Counted from the stretch's first letter, positions 1 to 11,210 are shown. The stretch is DNA of 64,000 nt from Plicaturopsis crispa FD-325 SS-3 (GCA_000827205.1 KN832556.1:1213849-1277848); one strand, 5' to 3'. The notes: generated from the sequence alone by a model not told the origin. Numbers and translations are program-made.

Positions 1-1289
1 CGTCTGATACCGTCTTGCGGAAAAGGGCCATGAGGAGGCCGTGGTTCACACCTGCGTTGACAGCAGTAAGCACCTCCTGGATCTTGCCTCTGTACCGTGC
101 TAGTGCATCCAGAGCAGCGATTGCGGCGGTTTGCACAGGGACATGGATGTCGCGATCAAGCTGCAACAACTCGGCGAGATGTATGATGAGGTCAGGCTCA
201 TATAGAAAGAGTGATGACTGGGCTTGGGACTCGGGGTGTGTGTGCCCGAATATGGCGATAGCGAGGAGACGAATGAGAACCAGCTTTTCTCTTTCGCCTG
301 CATTGTGTCTGTTGAGAACAGTGGCAGAACGAATGCGACACATGAGTTCAAATTTTTCCTCGTTGGGGACGGAGTATGCCTCGACTGTTTCCGCGAGGAT
401 CTTCATCGGGTCTTTCGATGCTAGGGTCTGCTCGTCAATATGGATGTTCACCGCGCCACTGCTTTGTCCCGCAGATGCCGCCGCCGACGTTGGCTTTCGT
501 GGCGTTTCAGGACTGTCCGTATCCATCTTGGTGTCCTTCTCTTTAGCTGGGGGCTGAGGCCCTGTCCTGTAGAAGCTATAGTTGACTTCACGCGCGTCCG
601 GAGGAAGGGCGTCCACAAGGGCGTCGCCTTTCTCGGTGACAAGGTCAACTAGACTGACGCCATGTTCGCGCAGACTAGGCCATCGCTTTGCAAGTGATTG
701 CAAGCGGGAAGTCGAGATGTTGAGCGCGTGAGAGACGGATGGCTGCGCCGAATATTGCTGTGATGGGCGCAGCAGAAGATTCAAGGCGAACACTAGCACG
801 TCTGAATCGGCCGCGAACAGCAAACTGTTGAGACGCTGCAGGGCAATTTAGCATACAGAGGATCTGGGACGGCCTGGGGTGGTACGCACATCATAGGAAT
901 TAAACATTTTCCTGTTCGTCGAGTTCTCGAGGAGAAGCCTCTCGAATCGGAGGATCTCGCAGACGGCACCCTTTGCCCAGTCAGTGAACACGTTCACTTG
1001 TAGATTATCGATGTTGTAGTCGCGAATGACGTCCTCCAGGACGGCGTCGAACTTGTTGAGTACCTTGATCCATGCATTGAGATCGGAGCGGGGCCATTTC
1101 CAGACATCGATCTCGGCGAGCACCCAAGGGAGACTTTCGTTTGGGGTATTGAGCAATTTTGAGATGAGCTCCGCCACCTGTGGGTGCTGTTTCCGGGCGA
1201 TGACTTCTCTGAGCGCGCGTTGCAAAAGGCATTTTCGATTGGGCACATACCGGCGGAACCGTTCTCTTTGATTTGTGAAGTATCTTCAT
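1..1289 (-). CDS. TOM1: TOM1/HUWE1-type HECT E3 ubiquitin ligase, N-terminal part (runs off left edge)
   Basis: Minus-strand gene with only its 5' part in the window. Exon 1 (1289-1251) encodes 13 residues, MKILHKSKRTVPP. A 73-nt intron (1250-1178, gtatgt...cacag) joins it to exon 2 (1177-890), which starts VAELISKLLNTPNESLP and holds the WPRSDLNAWIKVLNKFDAVL block. A second intron (889-836) leads to exon 3, open to base 1. This order matches the DUF908 armadillo-like N-terminus of yeast Tom1 and HUWE1, giant ligases (over 3,000 residues) whose C-terminal HECT domain would lie outside the window. Family members act in the nucleus on excess histones, ribosomal proteins and mRNA-export factors. 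The ATG was chosen because MKIL plus a basic stretch directly before VAEL is typical of fungal Tom1. It is divergent from SUB1, with 233 bp between start codons. Confidence 0.88.
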
Positions 1290-1522
1290 CTTCCACGACC
1301 AGGTCGCAGAGCAATAATGTGGCGTCCCCGATTCTCAAGTTACAGTAAACAGGCGGGGGATGAAAGACAAAAACAAGGCAGAGACTGAGCGAGTCGAATG
1401 AGAGATTTCCACAGCCAAAGTCTAGGATATTTCGCGCATACGCAATGTTCTCACGGTCAGATGGGTGGTCTTGACGCGCTCTGCGGTTTGTCGCGTCGTT
1501 GACTCGGACTACAACTTTCATC

Positions 1523-2235
1523 ATGGCGAAACGAAAAGCTGTCGCATCTGACGACGAAGACGGGGAGGATTTCGTGCCAGAGAACTCCAGGTCCGCGACT
1601 CCAGATAAACCTGTCAAGGACAAGCCCAAGGTGAGTAGACCTTAGTGTGCAGCGAATGCTCGTCTCACCAGTCACAATTGTGTTCAGACAGTGAAGAAGC
1701 CCAAATTCAAGAAGGAAGAGGAAGAGGAGGACCAGCTTGATAGTGAGGAAGAAGAGGCTCCGTTATCGAAGAAACCCAAGGCTGCTGAGGCATGTACTAT
1801 CCACCCTCGGTCGACAGACGTTTAACCTACAGACTGTATAGAAGAAGAAAAATAAACGCGTCAAATCCGAGTCCAACGACGATTCGGGTGACATCGTTGT
1901 GCGATCTACCGCAGAGGGCGAAAAATATGTCGATTTAGGGAAAAAGAAACGAGCGACCGTCCGCTCATTCAAGGGTGCGCGTCGAACAGCTATAACTAGA
2001 GACCTGCTCATATGTGCCACCCAGGACAAGTGTTTGTTGACATTCGAGAATTCTATGGCGCCGATGGAGAAGAAAAGCCAGGCAAGAAGGGCATATCATT
2101 GAATCGCGACCAGGTCCGAAGTCTTCGCTACATGACTACCGTCAACCAGCCTACTGACATATCCTGTTCCAGTGGGAGACGTTGAAGAGAAGCGCGGACA
2201 CGCTAGACTCTCTTTTTGCGGATTTCAAGAAGTAA
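1523..2235 (+). CDS. SUB1: Transcriptional coactivator p15/PC4-family protein (Sub1)
   Basis: Five exons (1523-1630, 1688-1789, 1842-1974, 2025-2113, 2173-2235) encode about 164 residues. The first 100 are a charged, disordered Lys/Glu/Ser-rich tail. The C-terminal PC4 domain carries the [20 protein letters not shown] strand pair, then [17 protein letters not shown] and a final helix with [13 protein letters not shown]4/Sub1 binds single-stranded DNA and aids RNA polymerase II initiation, elongation and termination in the nucleus. Three introns are plain GT-AG. The one at 1790-1841 appears to use a GC donor (GAG|gcatgt), since no phase-compatible GT donor joins the flanking frames. It is divergent from TOM1 and convergent with the ABC1-kinase gene 170 bp downstream. 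Confidence 0.9.
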
Positions 2236-2404
2236 TCCTCGGCCACGAATCTACGCGTATCTCACAGCCCATCCATCCATCACTGTACTTATCCTTGTTC
2301 TTCACCATTGCTACAAGTCCCTCATGTATGTATCCTTCATCTTGGTTTCCAATTATTTATATTTGCCCTAGTCTACCCTGGATGACCCGTAGAACCCCAC
2401 CGTG

Positions 2405-4825
2405 TCATGCCAACCCTGCAGCAGCCTTCCTCGCCCCGTCGAAGCCCATGCGCAGACCCCTCAGCCATGCGCCGGTCTTTACAAGATACGCCTGCAGGTC
2501 CATGAAAGTCTCCAGGACAACCACGCTCCGATACGACTTTTCAAACCGCCACCAGCACCCAAAGTACTCACACAGCAGCCCGATGGAGACCAGCCCCCGC
2601 CCCCGCATGGCATCGATGAGTCGTGTGCGATCATCTTGCCACACCGCGTAGGAACAGTATTTGGCGGTAATCAGGAATATTCGTATCTGCGGAAAGCTCT
2701 TTCAGATATTGCATTCAAGTCGCAAAATTGGGAGACACGTACACTCGCGTGGGTGGTAGCAAGGGCATGATCCAGACTCCTGGAAAGCGCGATGGAGGGT
2801 TAAATAGACGGTCATTACTAACAAATCATGCAGACGCACCTTGTCAAGTCGTTCAGCTTTAGCACCATCAATACTCGTCTTGGCACCCGTCTGAGCACAT
2901 CGAAGACGGACAGCAGCAAACCTTCGCGATTGAAAACGGCATTTCGAATGGCCGCGACTTCCTCCTCGCTTTGTGGTAGCATATCAATCATGCCAGACGC
3001 GCGTTGGAATGAAGACTGCTTTTCGGTCCCCGGCTCATCCTCCCATGACCCGTCTAACGCAGCCCGTCCAGTGATCGCAGCCTCGAACACGGGATACTAG
3101 ATTGGCGTCTCAGTGTGTAGCTTTGCGGCTGTGCAAGAGACGGCACTTACCAGCTCTGGACTGACATTCCCGACCAATTGTGCATATTTGCGTCGGTCGG
3201 CATTCGTAGAAGGCGAAGCAGGTGCGATTAGGGCGAGCCAGAATTTGCTGTAATTTACCCGCAGCTCGGTGTCGAGGTCAAAGTACAGGCCATGGTCCAG
3301 GAGAACGATCTCAAAGTTATACGGCGATTTTGATAACGATGGGGCCGGCCGGATGAGCAGGTTACCTATGTGATAGCTTGAGACGATATAATTGCGCAAG
3401 TGACAAGTTTGGAATACCAGGATGTGGATCCTATTGCATGGTGAGTGGAGAGCCATAACGGTCGGGAAGCTAGTAGGACTCACAGCATGGAAAAAGCCGT
3501 TAATAAAAACCATGCGGTTGAATATCCTCGATAACTCGAGCGCGACCTTATTACGGTCAATGCCCTTCTCCGCAAGATATTCTCGGTCGTCTACTCGCCC
3601 ACCCTGGATATATTCCATGATGAGTACCCGCTTCGTTGCGAGCAGTACTTCAGGAATATACAGCGCGGAGCGGACGTGTTCAAAGTCCTTCACGGCGTGC
3701 GCGGTATTCATGGCCTCGTGCATGAAATCCATCTCCTTCGGTAAGTTTTCGCGCATCTCCTCCGCGAGCCAGGTAAATTCAAAGTCGGGGAACCAGTACT
3801 TTATCCAGCCTGTAATTATAAAAGACAGACATGATGAAGCTGCCCTCTGCCAGATTACGAGCACGTACCAAAGGATATTTCCACCATTTCCAGGTCAATG
3901 TCACAAAATTCGGCGAGATGAGGATGTTGCAGCTGTTGGAAGAGTCAGTTGCACGAGTAGCATCGCATAAACTCTGTCACCACATACTTTGACTGCGACC
4001 TGCCTCCCAGTTTCCCTAAGACGACCTACATGGACTTGGGCTAGACTAGCCACACCGATGGGATTTGGGTCGAACTCTACGAATATATCCTCTATGGAGT
4101 GACCCATGTCTGTTAAAAAGAGTCCTTCCAGGTGCTCGTAGTCCGTAGGGTCACATTTATCCTGCAGGGGTCTCATGGTGCTAGTCCACTCAACGGGAAG
4201 CACGATCCTATCGTGTGCCCGCGCGTTAGAGCAAGCGCATGCAGATGAGGATTCACGCACATGGAAGCAATGTGCTGCCCCAGCTTTATGAAGACACCTA
4301 AGACAAACAATTAGCGGGCACCGGACGTGCAAGAGGACACCAGACGCACCACCGTTGGCTAATAGTGCATTGAGTACCCTTCTTGCACTGCGCAGATGGC
4401 ATTGAGAGTATGCTTCGGCCTGCTCATCGTCCGACCCATACGTCTGCGCAAAAGTCCGCTTGTAGTCGATGGCCCCCCGGACTGCCGCGTCTGCAATACA
4501 GGATTGAATTTCACCCGCCATCGGCATATGACGCGTGCGGGCACTCACCGGCCACTCTGGAACAACGCACGACCGCCAGACAAGTATGTCTAAATGGCTG
4601 GTAGTTTTCGTATGCAAGATAACCTCCTCCGGCGAAAACGAGCAGTGCCGCAGGGTACCCGATCCAACCACTGCGTATGCGCCGACGAGGTTGGGGTTGC
4701 TTAGGCGAGTCCGAAGTTTTGTAACGTTTTTGGGGGCAGCCATTCCATGCTGACCCAGATACACGCAAAGGCCGAATCACTTGGGCCCTAGCCCTCGATA
4801 GTGATGTACGAGGAAAAGAGAGCAT
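2405..4825 (-). CDS. ABC1/ADCK (UbiB) family atypical kinase, ADCK1/MCP2-like, mitochondrial
   Basis: Minus-strand, many exons. Exon 1 begins MLSFPRTSLSRARAQVIRPL, an Arg/Ser-rich mitochondrial presequence, and then a membrane segment (GWIGYPAALLVFAGGGYLAY). UbiB hallmarks follow in order: the KxGQ motif (GVFIKLGQHIAS), the Ala-rich loop (NPIGVASLAQVH), the ATP lysine (QVAVKV), the catalytic-loop DPHPGN and the metal-binding LLDHGLYFDLD. The DHG variant is normal for this subfamily. DPHPG is encoded by a 13-nt exon (3430-3418) between 53- and 52-nt introns. The C-terminal exon ends at 2405. The family acts at the inner mitochondrial membrane in lipid and coenzyme Q homeostasis; the closest yeast relative is probably Mcp2. 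The exact substrate is unknown. Neighbours show no functional link. Confidence 0.88.
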
Positions 4826-5026
4826 GGCCGTTGCAGACCTGGGGAAATTTCCGACGCGCGACGGCGCGCGTCAGTGAAAAACTCGATCACGCAAATGGAC
4901 GCGTTTGCTTCAAGCGAAAATGGAAGACGTTCTCATGCAGGAAAGTTCGGTCTGCTACATGTATTCGATTGTATTCATTACAGCTTTAATGTTACAGTTA
5001 TGACGGACGAGCGACGAGAACAAGCA

Positions 5027-5446
5027 TTACATGCCGAGCGCGTTCTTCGCCTTGCCGAGCATAGACTCCTGCAAATGGTGACGGTCAGTAGTTGTTCGTG
5101 TACTCCAGAAGGAGCTAGTAGCATACATCGTTCTGGTTGCTGTTTCCGCTGATAGCGTCTCCTGCCTTCTGGCCGGTGGATTTCTCGCTCTAAGTGAAAT
5201 TGTTGAGCATATTGCGCCGACTTGGGATGTCAAAGGAACAAGCGTACTTGCGGCTGCACCGAGGAGGCAGCTGAGTCGGCGTGACCCTTGAGACTGTCAC
5301 CGATCGACTCGGTGGTGGTCTTCTGAGAGTTAGGCTGGAGGGACGGAGAAGCTATCAGACACGTAGAGTGGTATGCTCGAGGGAGTAGATACCTTGAGCG
5401 CAGCGCCGGCCTTGTCACCGAATCCTTGACGACCAGTGTCAGACAT
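5027..5446 (-). CDS. HSP12: Hsp12/Hsp9-family small stress protein
   Basis: Four exons encode 81 residues, usual for the family. Exon 1 (5446-5393) gives MSDTGRQGFGDKAGAALK. Exon 2 starts at 5334 with PNSQKTTTESIGDSLKGHAD. Exon 3 carries SEKSTGQKAGDAISGNSNQ, and exon 4 ends in KAKNALGM. These repeated SQKS/T-x-G-D modules are the signature of Hsp12/Hsp9/Wh11. The protein is small, hydrophilic and disordered in solution, folds to amphipathic helices on membranes, and protects membranes in heat, osmotic, desiccation and stationary-phase stress. Upstream (5' on the minus strand) lie a TATA box and a strong palindrome with an AGGGG core, consistent with stress induction. It sits 200 bp upstream of the ABC1-kinase start, same strand. 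Confidence 0.93.
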
Positions 5447-5534
5447 GTTTGAATAAATGTGTTGGGGGTTTGTTAAGAGGGGTTGTAGGAAACAGGGAGG
5501 TTGTTGGTCTGCATCTTGGACAGGCGATGCAGAC

Positions 5535-5540
5535 TTTATA
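5535..5540 (-). promoter_or_regulatory. TATA box of the Hsp12-like gene
   Basis: The minus strand reads TATAAA about 90 bases before the start codon. This spacing suits a strongly inducible promoter with a short 5' UTR. Confidence 0.6.
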
Positions 5541-5559
5541 GTCCAATGTTCGTGGCGAG

Positions 5560-5582
5560 ATGACGCCCTAGGGGGGCGTCAT
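5560..5582. promoter_or_regulatory. Palindromic stress-promoter site upstream of the Hsp12-like gene
   Basis: Two perfect 9-base inverted arms (ATGACGCCC and GGGCGTCAT) are separated by TAGGG, about 20 bp before the TATA box. Each arm contains TGACG, a bZIP/CRE half-site. The centre contains AGGGG, the yeast stress-response element core. Binding by an Atf/Msn2-like factor is inferred, not seen. Confidence 0.45.
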
Positions 5583-6263
5583 GCAAAGAGCAGAAATGAC
5601 AGGGAATGACGCGCGCAGGCTGGGCCTACGTGCTCCCGGGAGAGATCCGCATGGTCTTTGGCGCCTTCAGGGCATAACATAGCCCAAAGTGTGTGTTAGC
5701 CGAGGTTAAGCTTGCAAAGTACTGGGCGCATGTCCAATCTGTTAGGTAGGCTCTTGCATCTGTGGGTGCGTCCGTCCATACCACGGGGTTCTGCGTATCG
5801 ATTATACCCCATGATCCGTAGCAGATTGCAGGAAACTTCACCTGGAAAGCGCAGCAACAAAGTCAGAGAGTGAATGAACAATGTGAGCTTAGCTTGAATC
5901 TGAATGGAACACACAGAAGGATGGTCAGACGTAAATGAAGATCGGATATGAGCTGACGGAGGTTGCACGGCCGTGAAAGCAGGTTGAATCCTGATGTGCT
6001 CGTGCGTTTGCCGTTGCTGGCAAAGATGTGACCCTGAAAACAAGCCTAAAGATGTCAATCGATAATTAATATGTGAAAGAAAGGCTGAGAAAGGCTTCAG
6101 ATACATATGTGAGAAGAACAAAACCGATAGAATACACCCAACCCCGAAACAGGTCAATAGCGGAAGTACATAAGGGGGAAGTCAGTATCGTAAACGTCCA
6201 AGCGCAAGAACAAAGTGAAAGCGGAATGAGAACGAGAGAAAACAATAGGCCCATCGAGCCGTT
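5583..6263. other. Intergenic, no gene seen
   Basis: About 680 bases between the Hsp12 promoter and the 3' end of the RING gene. The short open frames here have no recognisable motif and no convincing splice partners. The sequence is probably distal promoter and the RING gene 3' UTR. Confidence 0.5.
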
Positions 6264-8302
6264 CTACAGCACCGTCTCTGCGGCGTTCGGCATGTATGGA
6301 TCTGTCGGATCGTCGACTGGCGCTCTGCTCCTTCTCGGCCTTGCTAGCCTGAGATATCGCGAGAACCGGCTGCGCCGCACAGTGGAGTCTCTGTTGCTGG
6401 GTTCTGCTGACATCGAGTCATGACCCTCAGTCGAGCCAGACATCATGGTCTCCAGCGCTTGAAAGTCTACGACAGGCTCAGTGTGTGTGACATGCCGCAA
6501 GCATATGAAATGAGACGCACCTTGTCGGCAAATCGGGCACGAGCTACTAAGCTCAAGGAGCCACGGGTCCACACACTGTTGGTGGAACTTGTGCTTGCCT
6601 TCGCACGGCAAAAGGCGCAGGTCGTCGCCCTCTTCGAAATCGACAATGCAAATGGGGCAAGTCTCTTGGCCGATCGCAGCAGGAACCATTCCGCGGTGAT
6701 CACCTTCCACGTGAGCAGGCGGGGACCGACCGGGGGATGAAGGTCCTGCTTGTGGATGAGCATCGTCCCCCTCACCCGGAGGTTTAGCAGTGATATCCTC
6801 GACCTCATCTTCTCCGGGATGAGCTGTTGCCGCAGAGATTGGTCGCGTGCCATCAGCAGCAGCAGGGATCATCTCCCAATTCCGCATTTCCATTGCCCGA
6901 GGGGTACCGGGAGAACCATGCTCCCCATCAGGCGAGCTCTCCAAGTCCTTATCGCGGCTAACGTCCCCGGCCGCTCTCGCTCCTTCTTCGTCAGCAGTCG
7001 GCCCAAATTTTACTACAGGGAAGGTGTCCAATATCGCACGCGTAAGGCCACGCGCGCGACTCTGGCCAGGAGAACCAAAACTGCCTGCTCTGACGACGCG
7101 GGGCCCGTAGCGCTCCGGATGGCGCATAGCCCGGAAGGCCTACAACATATGTCGCAAATGAGCAAGAGATGAATGACAATCAAAGGGAGCGACGCACCCC
7201 AGAGACTATCACGACTATGAAGAGCGCAGAAACGCACCCAGTGATCGCGTATAGTACTATCCTGTTGGTTCTTATGAGCCCGTGCGCATGAATATGGGAG
7301 AGCAGAGACCTTGGACTCACATAGCCAAGCTGGTATTTTTGTTCCCACCTCCCCCAGAGCCAGTCGTCCCGGCGGATCCATCGGTAGTACTTGTATCATT
7401 TGGGCCAGCTGTGGCGTTGTATGCTCTGAGCGACGCAAAAAGGTACCCAGGAGCGACAGGCGTGTTTGTTTGGATCGTGCTGTTGATAGCGGAGCCAGAG
7501 GCATTGAGACGTGCTGCGTCAAAAACACCATACAGGGACTCATTCTGGGCGCCAAACTGGCCAAACTGGTATTCAATGAGGCTGTGAGAATATGTCAGCT
7601 CGACCGTACACGCAGTGGAAAGAAGGAGCATTACGAGGCAGATGTGAGGGATTGCGTCGAGTAGATGTCCATAATCTGGTCGAAATTGGCGGGATCCTTG
7701 TATTCGTCATTGATCACACACGCCTGCGAATACTTCGAGTATAACAACTGGAAATGAACGTCAGTAAGGAGCTCATTAATGAATGCCAAATGTGCGTACA
7801 GCAGCGACGGCGCCTCTATCCTGTGCCCTTGTGAATATATCTACGTCGAGGTCGGAGGAGTTTGCGGGATTGGGATCGCACGACACAAATGCGATCCATG
7901 GTGTCGTCGTTGTCGCATTTGTGATATTCCCTTCGGAAAAATGCACGATAGCGCCCTATGCCAATATGAGATGTTTAATACGATTCTGCGCGCAAAAAGG
8001 AATACTCACCTGGGTGAAACCACTGCTGTTGGCCCCAACTAGCTGGTACGAGACGTTCTCCCAGTAAGATCTGCAGACCCCGCTCAGAGTTAGCGACTTG
8101 TGAGGACAACTGTGGCCGCCACAGCCCACCCATTGTTATACCACTGCAGGTGCAGCTTGGACACATCCGTCACGTTCAGACCACCTCGAATGGCAGCATC
8201 GGTGTCGTTTGTGGCGGACGCCGGAACGTACGCTCCCACCGTCGTAAACAAGACGGCGAGGACCAGTGCAGCCGCTTCCCACATTGCCATGAGCATAGGC
8301 AA
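6264..8302 (-). CDS. Membrane-anchored RING-H2 E3 ubiquitin ligase (PA-TM-RING-like)
   Basis: Minus-strand multi-exon gene. The N-terminus from 8302 (MPMLMAMWEAAALVLAVLFT) is a signal peptide. A Thr/Asn-rich lumenal region follows, with many N-x-S/T sites and stretches such as SYWENVSYQLVGANSSGFTQ and TTPWIAFVSCDPNPANSSDL, resembling a protease-associated (PA) fold. One membrane helix (IVLYAITGCVSALFIVVIVS, near 7200-7265) leads into a cytosolic Pro/Glu-rich stretch. The RING-H2 finger is CPICIVDFEEGDDLRLLPCE, then HKFHQQCVDPWLLE and CPICRQ, with all eight zinc ligands in C3H2C3 order. A basic Ser-rich tail ends at 6264. PA-TM-RING ligases ubiquitinate endosomal and vacuolar membrane cargo; the substrate here is unknown. 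A transposon insertion lies 167 bp upstream of the start codon. Confidence 0.85.
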
Positions 8303-8468
8303 AGGACAGAAAAGACTGGCAGCTCAAGATGTTCAGCGAGGGCCCGAATGTGCAAGTACTATTGAAAGTAAGGCGCAGAGTGAGCGCCGCCTGACTCTTG
8401 GCAAGGGCGTGTCCGTGACGAAGAATTGACGCGTGTGATCTTGCGCAAGGCGCGTGCCGCGGGAGGGT

Positions 8469-8475
8469 GTTTTAG
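8469..8475. repeat. Left target-site duplication of the large transposon
   Basis: GTTTTAG lies immediately outside the left terminal TATGG and is identical to the heptamer just outside the right terminus. Confidence 0.82.
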
Positions 8476-8622
8476 TATGGAAACAGATTCAGACCTGCTC
8501 TATTTTCGAGTTAAGCGATCCTTGCCGCTGACTGTTTGGCTCGGCATCTGATCCATGACCCCGGATACTGCCCGAGGTGTAGATCGCTCTTGTCAATGTG
8601 TGTATCGTCGTCGTCGTCGGTA
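8476..8622 (+). repeat. Left terminal inverted repeat of the large transposon
   Basis: Aligns with the reverse complement of 20893-21039. The first 100 positions differ at 8 sites. Beyond that only patches agree, such as the GTCGTC-rich block near 8608-8621. Confidence 0.85.
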
Positions 8623-8955
8623 ACAGTCTCGACTATCAGCGCATACCTCTAGACTCGGTTAAACTAACACCAACATGCGTGATCTGTTGCACCCTGGGTC
8701 CACACAGCTTCACCGACTCCTGAAGGCCTGACAGCTATCATCGATCCATCTATGTTGCAACGCTTGAGACGGGCGCCAACTTCATCGACCGATACAAGTG
8801 GTCCTCCAAGTCTGGCGACCCAGGATGAAAATGAGTGAGTTACAAACTAATTACTGTGATGGCTTCCCCTAAGTACAAGCTTTCAGCCCACCTTACAGGT
8901 ATTTATTGAGTGGCAGCGTCAGCAAATGCGAGGCTTGTTCTGATTGGCTCAACGC

Positions 8956-9000
8956 TTGGTGACTTTGCCCGTTCGGTGGCTGAACGGGCAAAGTCACCAA
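8956..9000. repeat. Perfect 19-bp-arm hairpin near the left end of the transposon
   Basis: Arm TTGGTGACTTTGCCCGTTC (8956-8974), a 7-base loop (GGTGGCT), and the exact reverse-complement arm (8982-9000). It lies 480 bp inside the left TIR in sequence with no clear gene. It could be a transposase-binding or folding site, or a short foldback insertion. No copy was noticed near the right end. Confidence 0.8.
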
Positions 9001-9620
9001 CTGCAAAGTCTGACAAAAACTCAGAGCTTCGCACCGTTCCAGCTACTATGCAAGAAGTGCCATGTCAACAATATGGCTACCATACCGTAAGCCTCCGATA
9101 TACAATACATGTAAATACTGGGAAGCTGACCACGAAGTTTGACATCGGCGTGCCAGTGAAGCTCGACCTCTACATGTCGAAGCTCTGCAGGCCACGGCAG
9201 CGCCAGCCCAGACTCTACTCTGCATATGCGGTGATTTTCTTGCTTGGCTGCCGTCGACTTTCTCTAGGGCTTCCCATGCACCAACTTGATCTAGGAAAAC
9301 AGGGAGCATGGGTACGCGGAAGCCTCAATAGTTTCCAGGCCTTCGCACCTTCGTCAACGCACTGTCTCAAAAAAGCTTCTGGATCCAAATAAACCATTGA
9401 AGAGAGGCTGCGAGGGACGGATCGTACTGGCATCTTGGCATGCGCCAGCGTCTGTCGATCCTCGGACTGGGATCATCGCAGCGTGTACGTGGTGCATTCT
9501 TGATTCCTCTAATATTCACGCTCAGAGAAAGCAGGTCTTTCACTCGCCCATGGGACTTTGTTGAAACACGGCTGTCTTTACGCTGTGCCCGCATGGAGCT
9601 AGAAGATTACCGTCGCTGCA

Positions 9621-10610
9621 ATGCAAGCCGAACGATCAGCCCCAGCGGCACCATCACAGGAATTTTTCGCTGGAGTCCCGGCCCTCGATTTTGACTCAGA
9701 GGGATCGCGCTCTCTTCCCCTCGTACATGAAGTGCGTGGTGGATTCACGCGAGATACACCGTCTCCAGGTATGTTTCCGTCGTCAATTCACCTCATAAAA
9801 ATCTCAAATAATATTCTACAGTCCGTGCCGCAAATCACACATCCACGCCATTGAGGTTTCACGCTCGATGGATGCTCCACCGCTGTCGGATGCCCGTCGC
9901 GATGAGCGCGCCTCATGCCTGCCTGTTCTGTGCCCTTGCCCTGGCTTATGTATTGGTTGTTTCAGTTGTTTTCAAGGTGAGTTTACTCGTTCTTCGACAC
10001 CCACGCACACCTTCGATGAAGCTCCTACCTTCAGTGCTATCCATCTTCCGAAGCCCACACCACAATCTGCCCCCGCACTCGATGCACTTGTATGTGCCAC
10101 TCCCTCCGCCCTCATGGCCCAATCTGCGATTTCGCCGCTCTCGACTGACCGTCCTCGTGGACCCGATTCACTTCATGCTCTTGCAACTCTCGCACGTCTA
10201 TCCCCGCCCCCATCGTTGGCGACATCGATCAAGACAGCCGTCAAACTGGGAATACGGCGAGATCGGGCGCGTTAAACAAGACTCACCGGACTGTCAGACC
10301 CTCGACGCCGTGTACCTCCACGGCGCCATGCTCAGCTTTGCCGTTCCTCCACCGCATTCTCACCGACGCGCAGCTCCTGCCTCTTGAGGAGTCGTTCACA
10401 TCCTTCGCGCTCACCGCGTCCCCAAATCCGCCATTAATGCCGAGAAGACGTTGTTGTTGTCGGCATCGCAGCTTGTCGATGGAAGCACCAACGGGACGAG
10501 GAGCAGGAGACGGGGTCGAGAGGTGCACGGGCGAGGGTTCAGCTAGGCATGCTGACTTCTCCGTGGTCTCGTCGTGCGCCGTCGGTCCCGTTTCAAGGTG
10601 GTCTGCATAA
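9621..10610 (+). CDS. Possible spliced gene inside the transposon, unrecognised
   Basis: An open stretch begins at 9621 (MQAERSAPAAPSQEFFAGVP) and runs to a good donor at TCTCCAG|gtatgt near 9768, with an acceptor (ttctacag) near 9822. GC-rich, Pro/Ser-rich open frames follow to about 10.6 kb, but no single frame carries through and I recognise no domain. It may be a degraded accessory gene of the transposon or captured host exons. The base composition is clearly richer in GC than the flanking AT-rich DNA. Exon structure is uncertain. Confidence 0.25.
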
Positions 10611-10749
10611 CACCATTCTTTCTGATTTGTGAGTCTCCATTCCGTTCATCTTTCAACAGCCCGGCTAACGCAGAATGATGTGTTAAAGTTATAGTCGTCA
10701 GCATTATGTTCGTGCTAGTCCCCGATGTAAGGAAAACGCCCGCGGATAT

Positions 10750-11210
10750 AAGCGACCCATGGTGAGCACTCCCGCGGCTTGTCTTTTACTGTTCACCTGC
10801 GACACACGCTCCTCTAGCACGTTGGCGCCCCTGTGCCTCCGCTGTCTCCCCGGCGTATCTCATGCCATGCGCGTACATGATTCCAATTCCCAGTACGTTT
10901 TCAGTCTGCGACACATTTGTTGTCTCAGCCATGTGCCCATCCGTCCCTGTGCACGCCCGTCCCATGTTCGTTTCTTGCCCATTCTCCGGCGCGTTTGCTT
11001 TCCCATTACCTTGCGCATTTACTGCCGAGTCCCCCGGTGTGTTTGCTCTCGTGTCCCCGTCCCCATAACATTCCCTTCTGCCCAGTCCCCTCCACGCTCG
11101 TCCCCCCCATGCTTGCGTGTTCACTACTTGTGGTTGCTGTCCCTATCAATTTGTCTGCTACTTGTATGTATACTTGGTTCAGCGCTGCACAAGCAGTTCT
11201 GGTTTCATTT
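10750..11210. repeat. Pyrimidine-rich imperfect tandem-repeat tract inside the transposon
   Basis: The plus strand is full of degenerate C/T-rich units (variants of CCCRTTC, GCGCATTT and GTGTTTGCTC). Its reverse strand translates to a Gly/Asn/Ala-rich low-complexity frame. Frames on both strands stay open because of composition, so I do not call a gene. Confidence 0.45.

Noticed and set aside
15-557. Long plus-strand open frame at the left edge
   Set aside because: It is antisense to the TOM1 exon, which has clear family motifs and splice-consistent frames.
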